Assembly: GCF_007002745.1 (NCBI RefSeq)
Contig: NZ_SGNY01000003.1
Location: forward strand, 62,001-126,000
Source: Martinezella rhizogenes
GTDB lineage: Bacteria > Pseudomonadota > Alphaproteobacteria > Rhizobiales > Rhizobiaceae
Reading direction: 5' to 3'
Length of the DNA stretch: 64,000 nucleotides
This document shows positions 19,496 to 28,800 of the stretch, piece after piece. The first letter of the stretch is position 1, and each line of letters begins with the position of its first letter. The notes under the pieces are model-generated. The model searched no databases, was not told the DNA's origin, and was given only the letters and a program-made list of their open reading frames with translations. The position numbers were made by a program, and so were the translations under genes.

Positions 19496-19572
19496 ATAAC
19501 CCCATAAATCGCGCCAGGATTCATGGGGTTATGTGTTGGCGCGGAGCGGCCTGCCGGAGGTCCGGCAGGCCG
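19496..19572. repeat. Two hairpins between cyoD and the SURF1 gene
   Basis: A 10-bp perfect inverted repeat (19496-19505 with 19523-19532, ATAACCCCAT type) and a 12-bp perfect one with a 2-base loop (CGGCCTGCCGGA at 19547-19558 with its complement at 19561-19572). Neither is followed by a clear T run on the minus strand. They may stabilise the cyo transcript 3' end or reduce read-through into SURF1. Confidence 0.6.
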
Positions 19573-19587
19573 TTGATTTATGGCTGC

Positions 19588-19980
19588 TCAGGGCAGGTTT
19601 TTCACATCTTCGATGTGCAGCGGCATCATGTTCTTGTTCATGTTGTACATGACCCAGAGCGAACCCGAGAGCGTGATCAGCAGCACCACAACGGTGAAGA
19701 TCAGCGCCATGAAGGTCCAGCCGCCCTCGGACTTGGTGTCCATGTGCAGGAAGTAGATCATGTGCACGAAGATCTGGATGACGCCGAGACCCATGATCGC
19801 GATGACCAGCACGGTCTTGTTTTCCAGAACGTCGCCCATGACCAGCCAGAAGGGGATCGCCGTCAGAATGACCGACAGGACAAAGCCGATCATATAGCTT
19901 TTGAACGTGCCGTGGCTTGCGCCATCATGGTGATGGTCGTCGCCATGCGCGTCGTGATGTGCGTGTGCTTCGGAACTCAT
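19588..19980 (-). CDS. cyoD: Cytochrome o ubiquinol oxidase subunit IV
   Basis: Small membrane subunit of the cytochrome bo-type quinol oxidase. The 130-residue protein has a His-rich N-terminus (HAHHDAHGDDHHHD), then three transmembrane helices, matching the CyoD topology with the motif IYFLHMD. The ATG overlaps the cyoC stop codon (TGATG). The His-rich tail is longer than I would expect for E. coli CyoD and could bind metal, which is speculative. Confidence 0.93.
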   Translation of the reverse strand: MSSEAHAHHDAHGDDHHHDGASHGTFKSYMIGFVLSVILTAIPFWLVMGDVLENKTVLVIAIMGLGVIQIFVHMIYFLHMDTKSEGGWTFMALIFTVVVLLITLSGSLWVMYNMNKNMMPLHIEDVKNLP

Positions 19981-20606
19981 CAAAGAACTCCCATGAGATA
20001 AACGAAGGAGAAGACGCCGATCCAGATGACGTCAAGGAAGTGCCAGAACATCGACAGGCACATCAGGCGACGCTTGTTCGCCGGGATGAGGCCGTGTTTG
20101 CCGACCTGAACCATCAGTGTGACGAGCCAGATGACACCGAAGGTGACGTGCAGACCGTGCGTGCCGACCAGCGCGAAGAAGGCCGAAAGGAAGGCCGAAC
20201 GCTGCGGGCCGGCGCCTTCCGCGATCAGGTGATGGAACTCGTAGATTTCGACCGCAAGGAAGGCGAGACCGAAGAGGCCGGTGACACCGAGCCATATCAG
20301 CGTCGTTTTCACCTTCTTCTTTTCCATTTCCAGCATGGCAAAGCCATAGGTGATGGAGGAGAAGAGCAGGAAGCCGGTATTGATGGCGACCAGCTTCAGG
20401 TCAAACAGGTCCGCACCCGAAGGGCCGGCCGCGTAGTTGCGGCCGACAACGGCATAGGTGGCAAACAGCGTCGCGAAGATGAGGCAGTCGCTCATCAGAT
20501 AAAGCCAGAAGCCCAGCGACGTGCCGTTCTCCGGGTGGTGATCTTCCTTCAGGTAGAAGACCGGTGGTTCAGCGCCGGCGGCGCTTTGTGCAGGTGCATG
20601 AGCCAT
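19980..20606 (-). CDS. cyoC: Cytochrome o ubiquinol oxidase subunit III
   Basis: Membrane subunit III of the bo-type oxidase, 208 residues with five predicted helices. Typical stretches are [23 protein letters not shown], the EG-containing loop and [10 protein letters not shown], followed by [20 protein letters not shown] at the C-terminus. It is coupled to cyoD by overlapping stop and start codons and lies 5 bp after cyoB. Confidence 0.96.
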   Translation of the reverse strand: MAHAPAQSAAGAEPPVFYLKEDHHPENGTSLGFWLYLMSDCLIFATLFATYAVVGRNYAAGPSGADLFDLKLVAINTGFLLFSSITYGFAMLEMEKKKVKTTLIWLGVTGLFGLAFLAVEIYEFHHLIAEGAGPQRSAFLSAFFALVGTHGLHVTFGVIWLVTLMVQVGKHGLIPANKRRLMCLSMFWHFLDVIWIGVFSFVYLMGVL

Positions 20607-20611
20607 ATTCG

Positions 20612-22615
20612 TTACGCCTGTTCCGCAAGCAGCTTTGTACGCTCAGCCTCGACGGTCGAAACGTCGGAAGCCGGAATGTAGTATTCGCGGTTGTAGTTGA
20701 AGGTGTGGGCAATCGAGACTGCGATGATGGCGAGCATCGAAAGAGCCGCAAGCCACCAGATATGCCACACTAGGGCGAAGCCGAGGACGACGCTGATGGC
20801 GCTGATGATGACGCCCGCGCCGGTATTTTTCGGCATATGGATCGGGATGAACCCTTCCTGCGGACGGTCGTAGCCACGCTTCTTCATGTCAGCCCAGGCA
20901 TCCACGTCATGAATGACCGGCGTGAAGGCGAAGTTGTAGGCGGGCGGTGGCGACGACGTCGACCATTCCAGCGTGCGGCCATTATAGGGGTCGCCCGTCA
21001 CGTCGCGCAGCTGATCGCGCTTCAGGTAGCTGACGATGAGCTGGATGACGAAGGAGGCGATGCCGAGTGCGATCAGGAAGGCGCCGAAGGCGGCGATCAG
21101 GAACCAGATCTGCAGCGAATTGTCCTCGAACTGGCTGATACGGCGGGTAATCCCCATCAGGCCGAGAATATAGAGCGGCATGAAGGCGAAGTAGAAGCCG
21201 ATGAACCAGAACCAGAAGGACAGCTTGCCCCAGAACGGATCGAGACGGTAACCGAAGGCCTTCGGGAACCAGTAGACGATACCTGCAAGCACACCGAACA
21301 CCACACCACCGATGATGGTGTTGTGGAAGTGGGCGATCAGGAACAGCGAGTTGTGCAGCACGAAATCCGCGGGCGGAACGGCAAGAAGAACGCCGGTCAT
21401 GCCGCCGATGACGAAGGTGATCATGAACCCGATCGTCCAGAGCATCGGAACGTCGAAATTGATGCGGCCCTTATACATGGTGAAGAGCCAGTTGAAGATT
21501 TTCGCGCCCGTCGGGATCGAGATAATCATCGTGGTGATGCCGAAGAAAGCGTTGACGCTCGCGCCGGAACCCATGGTGAAGAAGTGGTGCAGCCAAACGA
21601 TGTAGGCAAGGATGGTGATGACACCAGTTGCATAAACCATCGAGGCATAACCGAAGAGACGCTTGCGGGAGAACGTCGCAACGATTTCCGAGAAGACGCC
21701 GAATGCCGGCAGCACCAGAATGTAAACTTCGGGATGGCCCCAGATCCAGATGAGGTTGACGTACATCATCGGGTTGCCGCCGAGATCGTTGGTGAAGAAA
21801 TTGGTGCCAACGTAACGGTCGAGGGTAAGAAGCGCGAGCGTGCCGGTCAGGATCGGGAACGAAGCCACGATCAGGATGTTCGAACACAGCGATGTCCAGA
21901 CGAAGATCGGCAGGCGCATCATGGTCATGCCAGGCGCGCGCATCTTGATGATCGTCACGATCAGGTTGATGCCTGAGAGTGTCGTTCCCACACCGGCGAT
22001 CTGCAGACCCCAGATATAATAATCCACCCCGACGCCCGGGCTGCCGTCGATGCCGGAAAGCGGCGGATAGGCGAGCCAGCCGGTCTGCGCATATTCACCT
22101 ACGAACAGCGAGATCATGGTGATGACGGCGCCGGCCGTGGTCATCCAGAAGGAGAAGTTGTTGAGAAAGGGGAACGAAACGTCGCGGGCGCCGATCTGAA
22201 GCGGCACGACGAAGTTCATCAGACCGGTGATCATCGGCATGGCCATGAAGAAGATCATGATGACGCCATGGGCCGTGAAAATCTGGTCGTAATGGTGTGG
22301 CGGAAGATAACCTTCCGAGCCGCCGGAGGCGATCGCCTGCTGGACACGCATCATGATGGCGTCGGCAAAGCCGCGCAACAGCATGACCAGCGCCAGAATG
22401 ATGTACATGATACCGATCTTCTTGTGATCGATGCTCGTGAACCATTCGTTCCAGAGATAACCCCACAGCCGGAAATAGGTGAGGGCGCCAACGACGGCGA
22501 TGCCGCCCAGCGCCACGGCCGCGAAGGTGGCGACAAGAATGGGCTCGTGAAGCGGGATGGACTCCCATGTCAGCTTCCCGAACAGGAACGACGTTTGATC
22601 GGAATTGACGATCAT
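20612..22615 (-). CDS. cyoB: Cytochrome o ubiquinol oxidase subunit I
   Basis: Catalytic haem-copper subunit that reduces oxygen to water and pumps protons. At 667 residues it has the CyoB length with about 15 membrane helices. Diagnostic elements are [12 protein letters not shown] (haem ligand His), [15 protein letters not shown] (CuB His with cross-linked Tyr, and the K-channel region), [10 protein letters not shown] (CuB ligands) and [13 protein letters not shown] (haem ligands). The quinol-oxidase type is inferred from gene order and the CyoA partner, which lacks the copper site. Confidence 0.97.
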   Translation of the reverse strand: MIVNSDQTSFLFGKLTWESIPLHEPILVATFAAVALGGIAVVGALTYFRLWGYLWNEWFTSIDHKKIGIMYIILALVMLLRGFADAIMMRVQQAIASGGSEGYLPPHHYDQIFTAHGVIMIFFMAMPMITGLMNFVVPLQIGARDVSFPFLNNFSFWMTTAGAVITMISLFVGEYAQTGWLAYPPLSGIDGSPGVGVDYYIWGLQIAGVGTTLSGINLIVTIIKMRAPGMTMMRLPIFVWTSLCSNILIVASFPILTGTLALLTLDRYVGTNFFTNDLGGNPMMYVNLIWIWGHPEVYILVLPAFGVFSEIVATFSRKRLFGYASMVYATGVITILAYIVWLHHFFTMGSGASVNAFFGITTMIISIPTGAKIFNWLFTMYKGRINFDVPMLWTIGFMITFVIGGMTGVLLAVPPADFVLHNSLFLIAHFHNTIIGGVVFGVLAGIVYWFPKAFGYRLDPFWGKLSFWFWFIGFYFAFMPLYILGLMGITRRISQFEDNSLQIWFLIAAFGAFLIALGIASFVIQLIVSYLKRDQLRDVTGDPYNGRTLEWSTSSPPPAYNFAFTPVIHDVDAWADMKKRGYDRPQEGFIPIHMPKNTGAGVIISAISVVLGFALVWHIWWLAALSMLAIIAVSIAHTFNYNREYYIPASDVSTVEAERTKLLAEQA

Positions 22616-22688
22616 TTTCAGCCTCTTGCGATTCTAAGACGTAAGGTCGGCGCAGCCAGGCCGCGCCGAAGAATGCCGGGACGTATCG

Positions 22689-23762
22689 TCAGCCAGCGAC
22701 TTGTTTGGTTTCCGGCAGCGCTGCAGGCTCGAAAGTCTGACCTTTGATCGCAGCCGGAGTAGATTGGGGACCGCTGGCGACGCCGTAAGGCGCAAGCGGC
22801 GTGCAGACGACGGAGTTCAGCGCCTTGGTGATGTCGATGCCTTCCTTGCCACCGCCGCCCTTGGCGTCGATATGCATCATGTCGCGCATGCAGAGCTTGT
22901 TGGGTTCGACACAGCGGTTGAGGATGGCGCTGTAAAGTTCCGGATCGACCGAGGCGAAATATTGCACCGGCTCGCGCTCCGAAGGCTTGGCGAATTCCAG
23001 ATATTCCTGTCGGCCGAAGCCCTTGCCGCCTTCTTTCGCCTTGGCAACCCACTCATCGAAGCCCTGCTGGCTGAGGCCATGGAACTTGAAGCGCATGTGG
23101 GAGAAGCCGGGGCCGGAGAAGTTGGCCGAGAAGCCGTCATAAACGCCTTCCTTGTTGATGACGGCGTGCAGCTTGGTCTGCATGCCGCCCATGGCGTAGA
23201 TCTGGCCGGCAAGTGCGGGAACGAAGAAGGAGTTCATCGCGGTCGTGCCGGTGATCTTGAAGTTGATCGGAACATCGACCGGAGCGGCGAATTCGTTGAC
23301 GCTGCCGATACCGAGTTCGGGGTAGAAGAACAGCCATTTCCAGTCCATGGCCACCACTTCCACCGTGATCGGCTTGATATCCGCGGTGACCTGACGGTTC
23401 TCGTCGATGCGCTCCAGCGGACGGTAGGGGTCGAGACGGTGGGTGGAAATCCAGGTTACCGTGCCGAGCATCAGGATGATCGCAACGGGGGCCGACCAGA
23501 TCACCATTTCAAGGCGCGTCGAGTGGTGCCATTCGGGATCGTAATCCTCGGCTTTGGCCGATTCACGATATTTCCATGCGAAGAAAAGCGTCAGCACGAT
23601 GACCGGAACGATGATCAGCAGCATCAGAACCGTGGACGTGATGATGAGATCGCGCTGCTGGATGGCGACGTCGCCCGATGGATTCATGACCACGAGGTTA
23701 CAGCCGCTAAGCAGCAGCAGTACCGGAATAGCCAGAAGGGCGGATGGGATTTTTTTGATCAT
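22689..23762 (-). CDS. cyoA: Cytochrome o ubiquinol oxidase subunit II
   Basis: Subunit II of the quinol oxidase, about 357 residues. It begins with a lipoprotein signal peptide and lipobox LLLLSGC, followed by two transmembrane helices (VLMLLIIVPVIVLTLFFAWKY and MVIWSAPVAIILMLGTVTW) and a cupredoxin-like periplasmic domain (about 120-300). The CuA ligand pattern of cytochrome c oxidases is absent, as expected for a quinol oxidase. ATG 23762 is favoured over the upstream GTG 23768 by ribosome binding site spacing. Confidence 0.95.
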   Translation of the reverse strand: MIKKIPSALLAIPVLLLLSGCNLVVMNPSGDVAIQQRDLIITSTVLMLLIIVPVIVLTLFFAWKYRESAKAEDYDPEWHHSTRLEMVIWSAPVAIILMLGTVTWISTHRLDPYRPLERIDENRQVTADIKPITVEVVAMDWKWLFFYPELGIGSVNEFAAPVDVPINFKITGTTAMNSFFVPALAGQIYAMGGMQTKLHAVINKEGVYDGFSANFSGPGFSHMRFKFHGLSQQGFDEWVAKAKEGGKGFGRQEYLEFAKPSEREPVQYFASVDPELYSAILNRCVEPNKLCMRDMMHIDAKGGGGKEGIDITKALNSVVCTPLAPYGVASGPQSTPAAIKGQTFEPAALPETKQVAG

Positions 23763-24068
23763 GCGCACGTTCTCTGAACTCGTACAGTTTGGATTATGCC
23801 GCGATTAATTGCCGAACATCATTTTTCAAATGAGGTATATTGTCGCGGTGCAGCGAAACCTTCGCGATGCACCATGTGCCTGGCAGAGCTGCCTTTGAAG
23901 GCGGAGCGGCTGCATTATCGCATAGCGCGCTTGTGGGGCAAGCCTTTCTTATCAAACTTCAATTGACGTTACGGAGGGTGCGTGTGACAATCCGTCGCAT
24001 CGTAACGCAACGGAAGAGGAGCCCGAGCGTTACAGGGAATGGTTCGACCATGACGCAGGAGGGATATT
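23763..24068. promoter_or_regulatory. Divergent promoter region between cyoA and the MFS gene
   Basis: About 306 bp without a gene. Toward the MFS gene, TTGACG (23963-23968) and GACAAT (23986-23991) are 17 bp apart and form a plausible housekeeping promoter. Toward cyoA, a weaker pair is TTGAAA (complement of 23824-23829) and TAATCG (complement of 23802-23807), 16 bp apart. I do not recognise a specific regulator site. Confidence 0.4.
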
Positions 24069-25397
24069 ATGAGTTATAGCAATGCTGCTCCATCATTTGG
24101 GCAGGCGCCGGAAGCCAATGGTCATGGAACAGATCCGGTCAAGGTCGATCCGGATCGCATCACGATTGCGGTCATTCTTGCGAGAATGACGGAGTTTTTC
24201 GACTTTTTCATCTACGCCATCGCCTCCGCTCTCGTTTTTCCGCATGTCTTCTTTTCCTTCGTCGATCCGCTGACGGCCACGCTTTATTCCTTCGCGGTGT
24301 TCTCTCTGGCCTTTATCGCAAGGCCGATCGGCTCGCTGATCTTCCTCCAGATCGACCGCAAGTTCGGTCGTGCCGTCAAGCTGATGGCGGCGCTCTTCAC
24401 GCTCTGTGGCTCCACCATGGCGATCAGCTTCCTTCCCTCCTATGCGGAAGCCGGCATGCTCGCCCCCGTTCTCCTGGCGGTGTTTCGCATCGGCCAGGGC
24501 CTTGGTCTGGGCGGCGCCTGGGATGGTCTGGTTTCGCTGCTTGCCATGAATGCACCGCAGAAACAGCGCGGCTGGTACGCGATGATGCCGCAGATCGGCG
24601 CGGCCATGGGCTTCGGTCTCGCCAGTGCCTTTTTCATCGTTTTCGTCACGCAGCTTTCCAATGCGGAATTCCTCGCCTGGGGCTGGCGTTTCCCCTTCTT
24701 CGTGGCGCTGGCGCTCAATGTTCTCGCGCTCTTTGCCCGCCTGCGCATGATCGTCACGCCGGAATTCCAGGCCATGCTGGAGCAGCACGAGCTGGAACCG
24801 CGCCCGATGTTCAAGATGCTGCGCTCGCAGTTCCCGGTCGTCGTCACCGGTGCCTTCGTGCCTTTGGCAAGCTTTGCGCTCTTCCATCTCGTCACGGTGT
24901 TTCCGCTGAGCTGGGTCTCCCTCAACACCACCCAGCGCGTGTCGGACTTCCTGTTCGTGCAATTCGTCAGCGCCATTATCGCCGGCGGCATGATCGTGGT
25001 GTCCGGCATTCTGGCCGACAGGATCGGCAGGCGGAAGCTTCTGGCCATTGCGGCTGTGCTCATTGGTCTATTCAGCCTTGTTGCGCCGGTCCTTCTCGGT
25101 TCGGGCGATATCGGCCGCTATCTCTTTGTCCTGATCGGCTTCTCGCTGCTTGGCCTGTCTTTCGGCCAAGCGGGCGGCGCGCTCGCCTCCCGCTTCAGCC
25201 GCGAATATCGCTATACCGGCGCATCGCTCACCTCGGATATTTCCTGGTTGATCGGCGCCGGTTTCGCACCGCTCGTCGCGCTTGGATTTTCGTCCAAATT
25301 CGGACTGTTCGCCGTCGGAATTTACCTGATGTCGGGTGCGCTCTGTACGCTGATCGCTCTGTGGTTCAGCCGCACACTGGAAATGCCTTCGGACTGA
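24069..25397 (+). CDS. MFS transporter, metabolite:H+ symporter type
   Basis: Predicted inner-membrane solute transporter (442 residues, about 12 helices). The start is well supported by GCAGGAGGGATATT. Features resembling the metabolite-proton symporter group (ProP/ShiA/KgtP-like) include the first helix region EFFDFFIYAIASALVFPHVF, FSLAFIARPIGSLIF, the conserved loop region RKFGRAVKLM and GQGLGLGGAWDG. The domain junction lies around residue 230. Substrate cannot be deduced; family members carry dicarboxylates, osmolytes or shikimate. It has its own promoter and a strong terminator, so appears monocistronic. Confidence 0.85.
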   Translation: MSYSNAAPSFGQAPEANGHGTDPVKVDPDRITIAVILARMTEFFDFFIYAIASALVFPHVFFSFVDPLTATLYSFAVFSLAFIARPIGSLIFLQIDRKFGRAVKLMAALFTLCGSTMAISFLPSYAEAGMLAPVLLAVFRIGQGLGLGGAWDGLVSLLAMNAPQKQRGWYAMMPQIGAAMGFGLASAFFIVFVTQLSNAEFLAWGWRFPFFVALALNVLALFARLRMIVTPEFQAMLEQHELEPRPMFKMLRSQFPVVVTGAFVPLASFALFHLVTVFPLSWVSLNTTQRVSDFLFVQFVSAIIAGGMIVVSGILADRIGRRKLLAIAAVLIGLFSLVAPVLLGSGDIGRYLFVLIGFSLLGLSFGQAGGALASRFSREYRYTGASLTSDISWLIGAGFAPLVALGFSSKFGLFAVGIYLMSGALCTLIALWFSRTLEMPSD

Positions 25398-25429
25398 TCT
25401 GGGCAATTTAACAATCCCTGCAGCCATCG

Positions 25430-25472
25430 CGCCGCGGAATCCTGTCGGATTTCGCGGCGTTTTTGTTTTTTT
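25430..25472 (+). terminator. Intrinsic terminator after the MFS transporter gene
   Basis: CGCCGCG (25430-25436) pairs with CGCGGCG (25453-25459) and, past one G-T position, AATCC pairs with GGATT around a TGTC loop. A long T tract (TTTTTGTTTTTTT) follows immediately. Confidence 0.9.
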
Positions 25473-25495
25473 ATTGCGCGAGGCCGATTTTAATC

Positions 25496-25547
25496 TTGAC
25501 TCGGTCCATCATGAAATATTATGTAAGCAATACTGACATAATTCAGT
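25496..25547 (+). promoter_or_regulatory. Candidate promoter with palindromic operator for the glutamate-synthase-like operon
   Basis: TTGACT (25496-25501) and TTATGT (25519-25524) are 17 bp apart. Immediately downstream, at the expected transcription start, lies ACTGACATAATTCAGT (25532-25547), an inverted repeat with arms ACTGA and TCAGT. Placement over the start site is typical of a repressor operator. The regulator is unknown. Confidence 0.45.
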
Positions 25548-25804
25548 GTGTCTCATTGCCGGGAATGCCGGCCACCAGGGAACGCGATGCGAACGACGAC
25601 GATCATTATTTGCGAAAAAGCGGCCATTGCCGCCACGCCGTTTGCCGGCTGCAAAACGACCGTTCGCGCCATTAAACGCCGATAGCCAAAAAAAGAGGAG
25701 CAGCCAGGTCGCCTGCGGCTCCGCCCGCAGAGTGCCGGCTGACGCGCCGGGTTTCGGGAAAAGAGGGTGATGCCGCGCGAAATGCGCAACGAGAGGAGAG
25801 TGCC

Positions 25805-28800
25805 TTGAGTGTGACGGAGCAAAAATTCGGCCTTTATGATGCGGCTTTTGAAAAAAGCAGCTGTGGCGTCGGTTTCATCACCCGCAAGGATGGCATGCAG
25901 ACGCATGATGTGCTGAAGCGCGGCCATGAGGCGCTCTGTGCCGTGCCGCATCGCGGCGGCATGTCGGCGGAAGGTGTTGGTGATGGCGCGGGCGTGTCCC
26001 TGGACCTATCGCTCTCCTTTTTTCGTGAGTTGACGGGACAAGGTTCCCTCAAGGCCGGCCGGTTCGGCGTCGGCAATTTTTTCCTGCCGCAGAATGAGGC
26101 TTTCCACGGTGAGGCCGTCGGTATCATCGGCAGCGCTCTGAAAGAGCAGGGCTTTTCGGTTCTGCTGGTGCGCGATGTGCCGGTGAATGATGCGGCCATC
26201 CGTCCCGCCGCAATCCCCTACCAGTTACCGATCCGCCAATGGGTTTTTTCGGCACCAGCGGAATGCGCGACGCTTGCTGAGTTCGACTGGCGCATCCACA
26301 AGGCGTTGCTCACCATCGAGGCGCTCGCTTACACCGTGCCGGAGCTTGCCGGTTTTTACCCGCTGTCGCTCAGCGCGCGCACGCAGGTGCTCAAGGGGCG
26401 TCTGAACTCCCAGGAGGTCATGCCCTATTTCTGCGATCTGACAGATCCGCGCCATGAAGTGCATACGATGTATTTCCACACGCGCTTCTCCACCAATACC
26501 GATCCGCACCCCTCCATGGCGCAGCCCTTCCGCCTGATGGCGCATAATGGCGAACTCAACACCGACAAGAAAAACCGGCTATCGGAAGCAGCCGTGGCGC
26601 TGGCGAAGAATGCCAGCATCGTCAGGCCCAAGGGCCAGTCGGATAGCTGCCGTCTGGACCAGACATTGCAGGCGCGGGTGATGGAGGATGGTCTCGACCT
26701 CGTCACCGCCGTGGTCTCGATGATGCCGCCAGCCTGGGAAAACGACGACACGCTCTCGCCCGGTGTGAAGGCGATGCTGGAATATTTCTCGCTCTATGAG
26801 GAAAAGAACGACGGCCCGGCCGCGCTGATCTTCGGTGACGGCACGATCATTGGTGCACGCCTCGACCGCCTTGGCCTGCGCCCGCTGCGCACCGTCGAGA
26901 CGGAGGACTATCTCTGTGTCATGTCTGAGGCGGGGCAGATTGCCTTCCCGGCGGAAAGCGTCATTCGCCGTGGCCGCATCGAAGCGGGTGGCATGCTTTA
27001 TTACGATCACGCCGAGCGTCGCGCCTTTTCAACCGTCGAGGCGCTGGAGCTTCTGGCCTCACAGCGGGATTATCCGTCGCTGCTGTCTGAAGCGCGCGTA
27101 ATGCTTGGTGATCTGCCAGAGGTGCCGGCCGACAAGCAGGGTTCGCCGCTTCGCTACAATGGTGATCTGGAACGGCATCAGCGTTATGTCGCCTATTCGC
27201 ACAATCAGGAAAGCTTCAAGTTCCTGATGGACCCGATGCTGGCCTCCGGTGCGGAAAAAATCTCGGCCATGGGTTATGGCAATGCCATCAATGCGCTTTC
27301 CGATCAGGAAGGCGGGGTGGCCAAATATTTCTCACAGCGTTTCGCGCAGGTCACCAATCCGCCGCTCGACAGCATTCGTGAGGCCGATGGTATGACGCTA
27401 CGGGTGGCGTTGGGCGCAAAGCCGAACAGCGGTGCGGCCAAGGCCCGCCAGATCGTCGTTCGCTCCCCGATCCTTACCCACCTTGATATGCTGCGCATTC
27501 GCGAGCAGCCCGAGACACCCGTTCGTCGTTTCGAAATGCTCTATACGCCAGTCTTCGATGCTGCTGACGCCAATGAAGCGGCCCTCCGGCAGGCGATCGA
27601 CGGCCTTTGCGATGAGGTTGCGGCTTTCGCAGCCGAGCAGGGCGGGATTGCCGTCATCACCGACCGGCATGTCTCGGCGGGCCGCGCGGCCTTGCCGATG
27701 ATCATGGTCGTTTCCGCCATCAATCAGCGGCTGATCGAGGAAGGTCTGCGGCTGCGCGTTTCCCTGATTGTCGAAAGCGGGCAGTTTTCGTCCTCCCATC
27801 ATATCGCAGCCGGCCTCGGTTTCGGTGCTTCGGCTGTCTATCCGCTCGGCGTGCAGTTCCGTGCGGAAGAGAAATTCGGCGCCGAGGCCGACAAGGCGTT
27901 CAAGCGCTTCGCCAAGGCGGCGGAAAAGTCGCTGATGAAGACCATGGGCAAAGTCGGCCTATGCACGGCGGAAAGCTACATTGGCGGTGAGTTCTTCGAG
28001 CCGAATTTCCTCGATACCAACGATCCCGTCCTGAAGCGTTATTTCCCCAATGTGAAGACCCCGGTCGGCGGCGTCACCTTCGCCGTTATCGCGCAGGCGG
28101 TGGCCGACTGGCATCGAAAAGCATTGTCGGTGAAGGGTGAAAACGACATTCCGCTCCTCGGTCTCTTCAAGGAGCGCGCTGAAGGCGCCGGCCATTCTTA
28201 TGGCACCACGGCGGTTCGCGGCTTCGTTGATATGACGGAGGAGAAGATCGGTTTCGACAAGGGAACCGAAAACGAAGAGGCGCTGCGCCTCCTGCCGCTT
28301 AACCGGCTGGAAGATGCCTTCGGTCTCAACGATGCTGCCTATTATCACAACAGCTTCGACCGGCTGACCCCGGAGGCCATCGACGCATTCGAGGTGACGC
28401 CCGGTTACCGCTCCTTTGCCCGCATGATGGCTGAAGAAAGAGCGCGCCGCCCGGCCGCCCTGCGCGATGTTCTGGAACTGCCGGCCGATGTGACCTTTGC
28501 CGGTTCGGCCGAAGAATTCCGCCGGGAAATGGGGCGGTTTTCCCGGCAGGGCAATAACAGCTTCATGGTGCGCGGATTGCGCTGCGAAGCGGCAGGAGAC
28601 GGCGCGTTCCGGCTACATCTGATCGGCCCGCACGGTCATGAACTTGCCCGCCTCGCCGCACTCGGCCAGTCGCTGCTCGACCGCTTCGGCGGCGACATCG
28701 CCGGCCATTGGCTGGAAGGTGGCGCGCTCATGGTTCAGGCAAAGGGTGAGGCCGCCGCCTATCTGTCGCTTATCCGCACCGCACCGGAGAGTATTCCGCT

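Larger units (their letters stand above)
25398..25804 (+). other. Intergenic region and leader of the glutamate-synthase-like operon
   Basis: About 407 bp with no convincing gene. It holds the MFS terminator, a candidate promoter and palindrome, then a leader of about 270 nt. Within the leader, CTGCGG (25715-25720) and CCGCAG (25727-25732) form a tight hairpin, while GGAGC (25697-25701) could instead pair with GCTCC (25719-25723), giving mutually exclusive structures. I do not recognise a known riboswitch class. A strong ribosome binding site (GAGAGGAG) precedes the TTG start. Confidence 0.45.

Noticed and set aside
25398..25804. Possible glycine, SAM-II or cobalamin riboswitch before the GltB-like gene
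   Set aside because: None of the conserved core sequences of these classes could be found; only generic stems remain.
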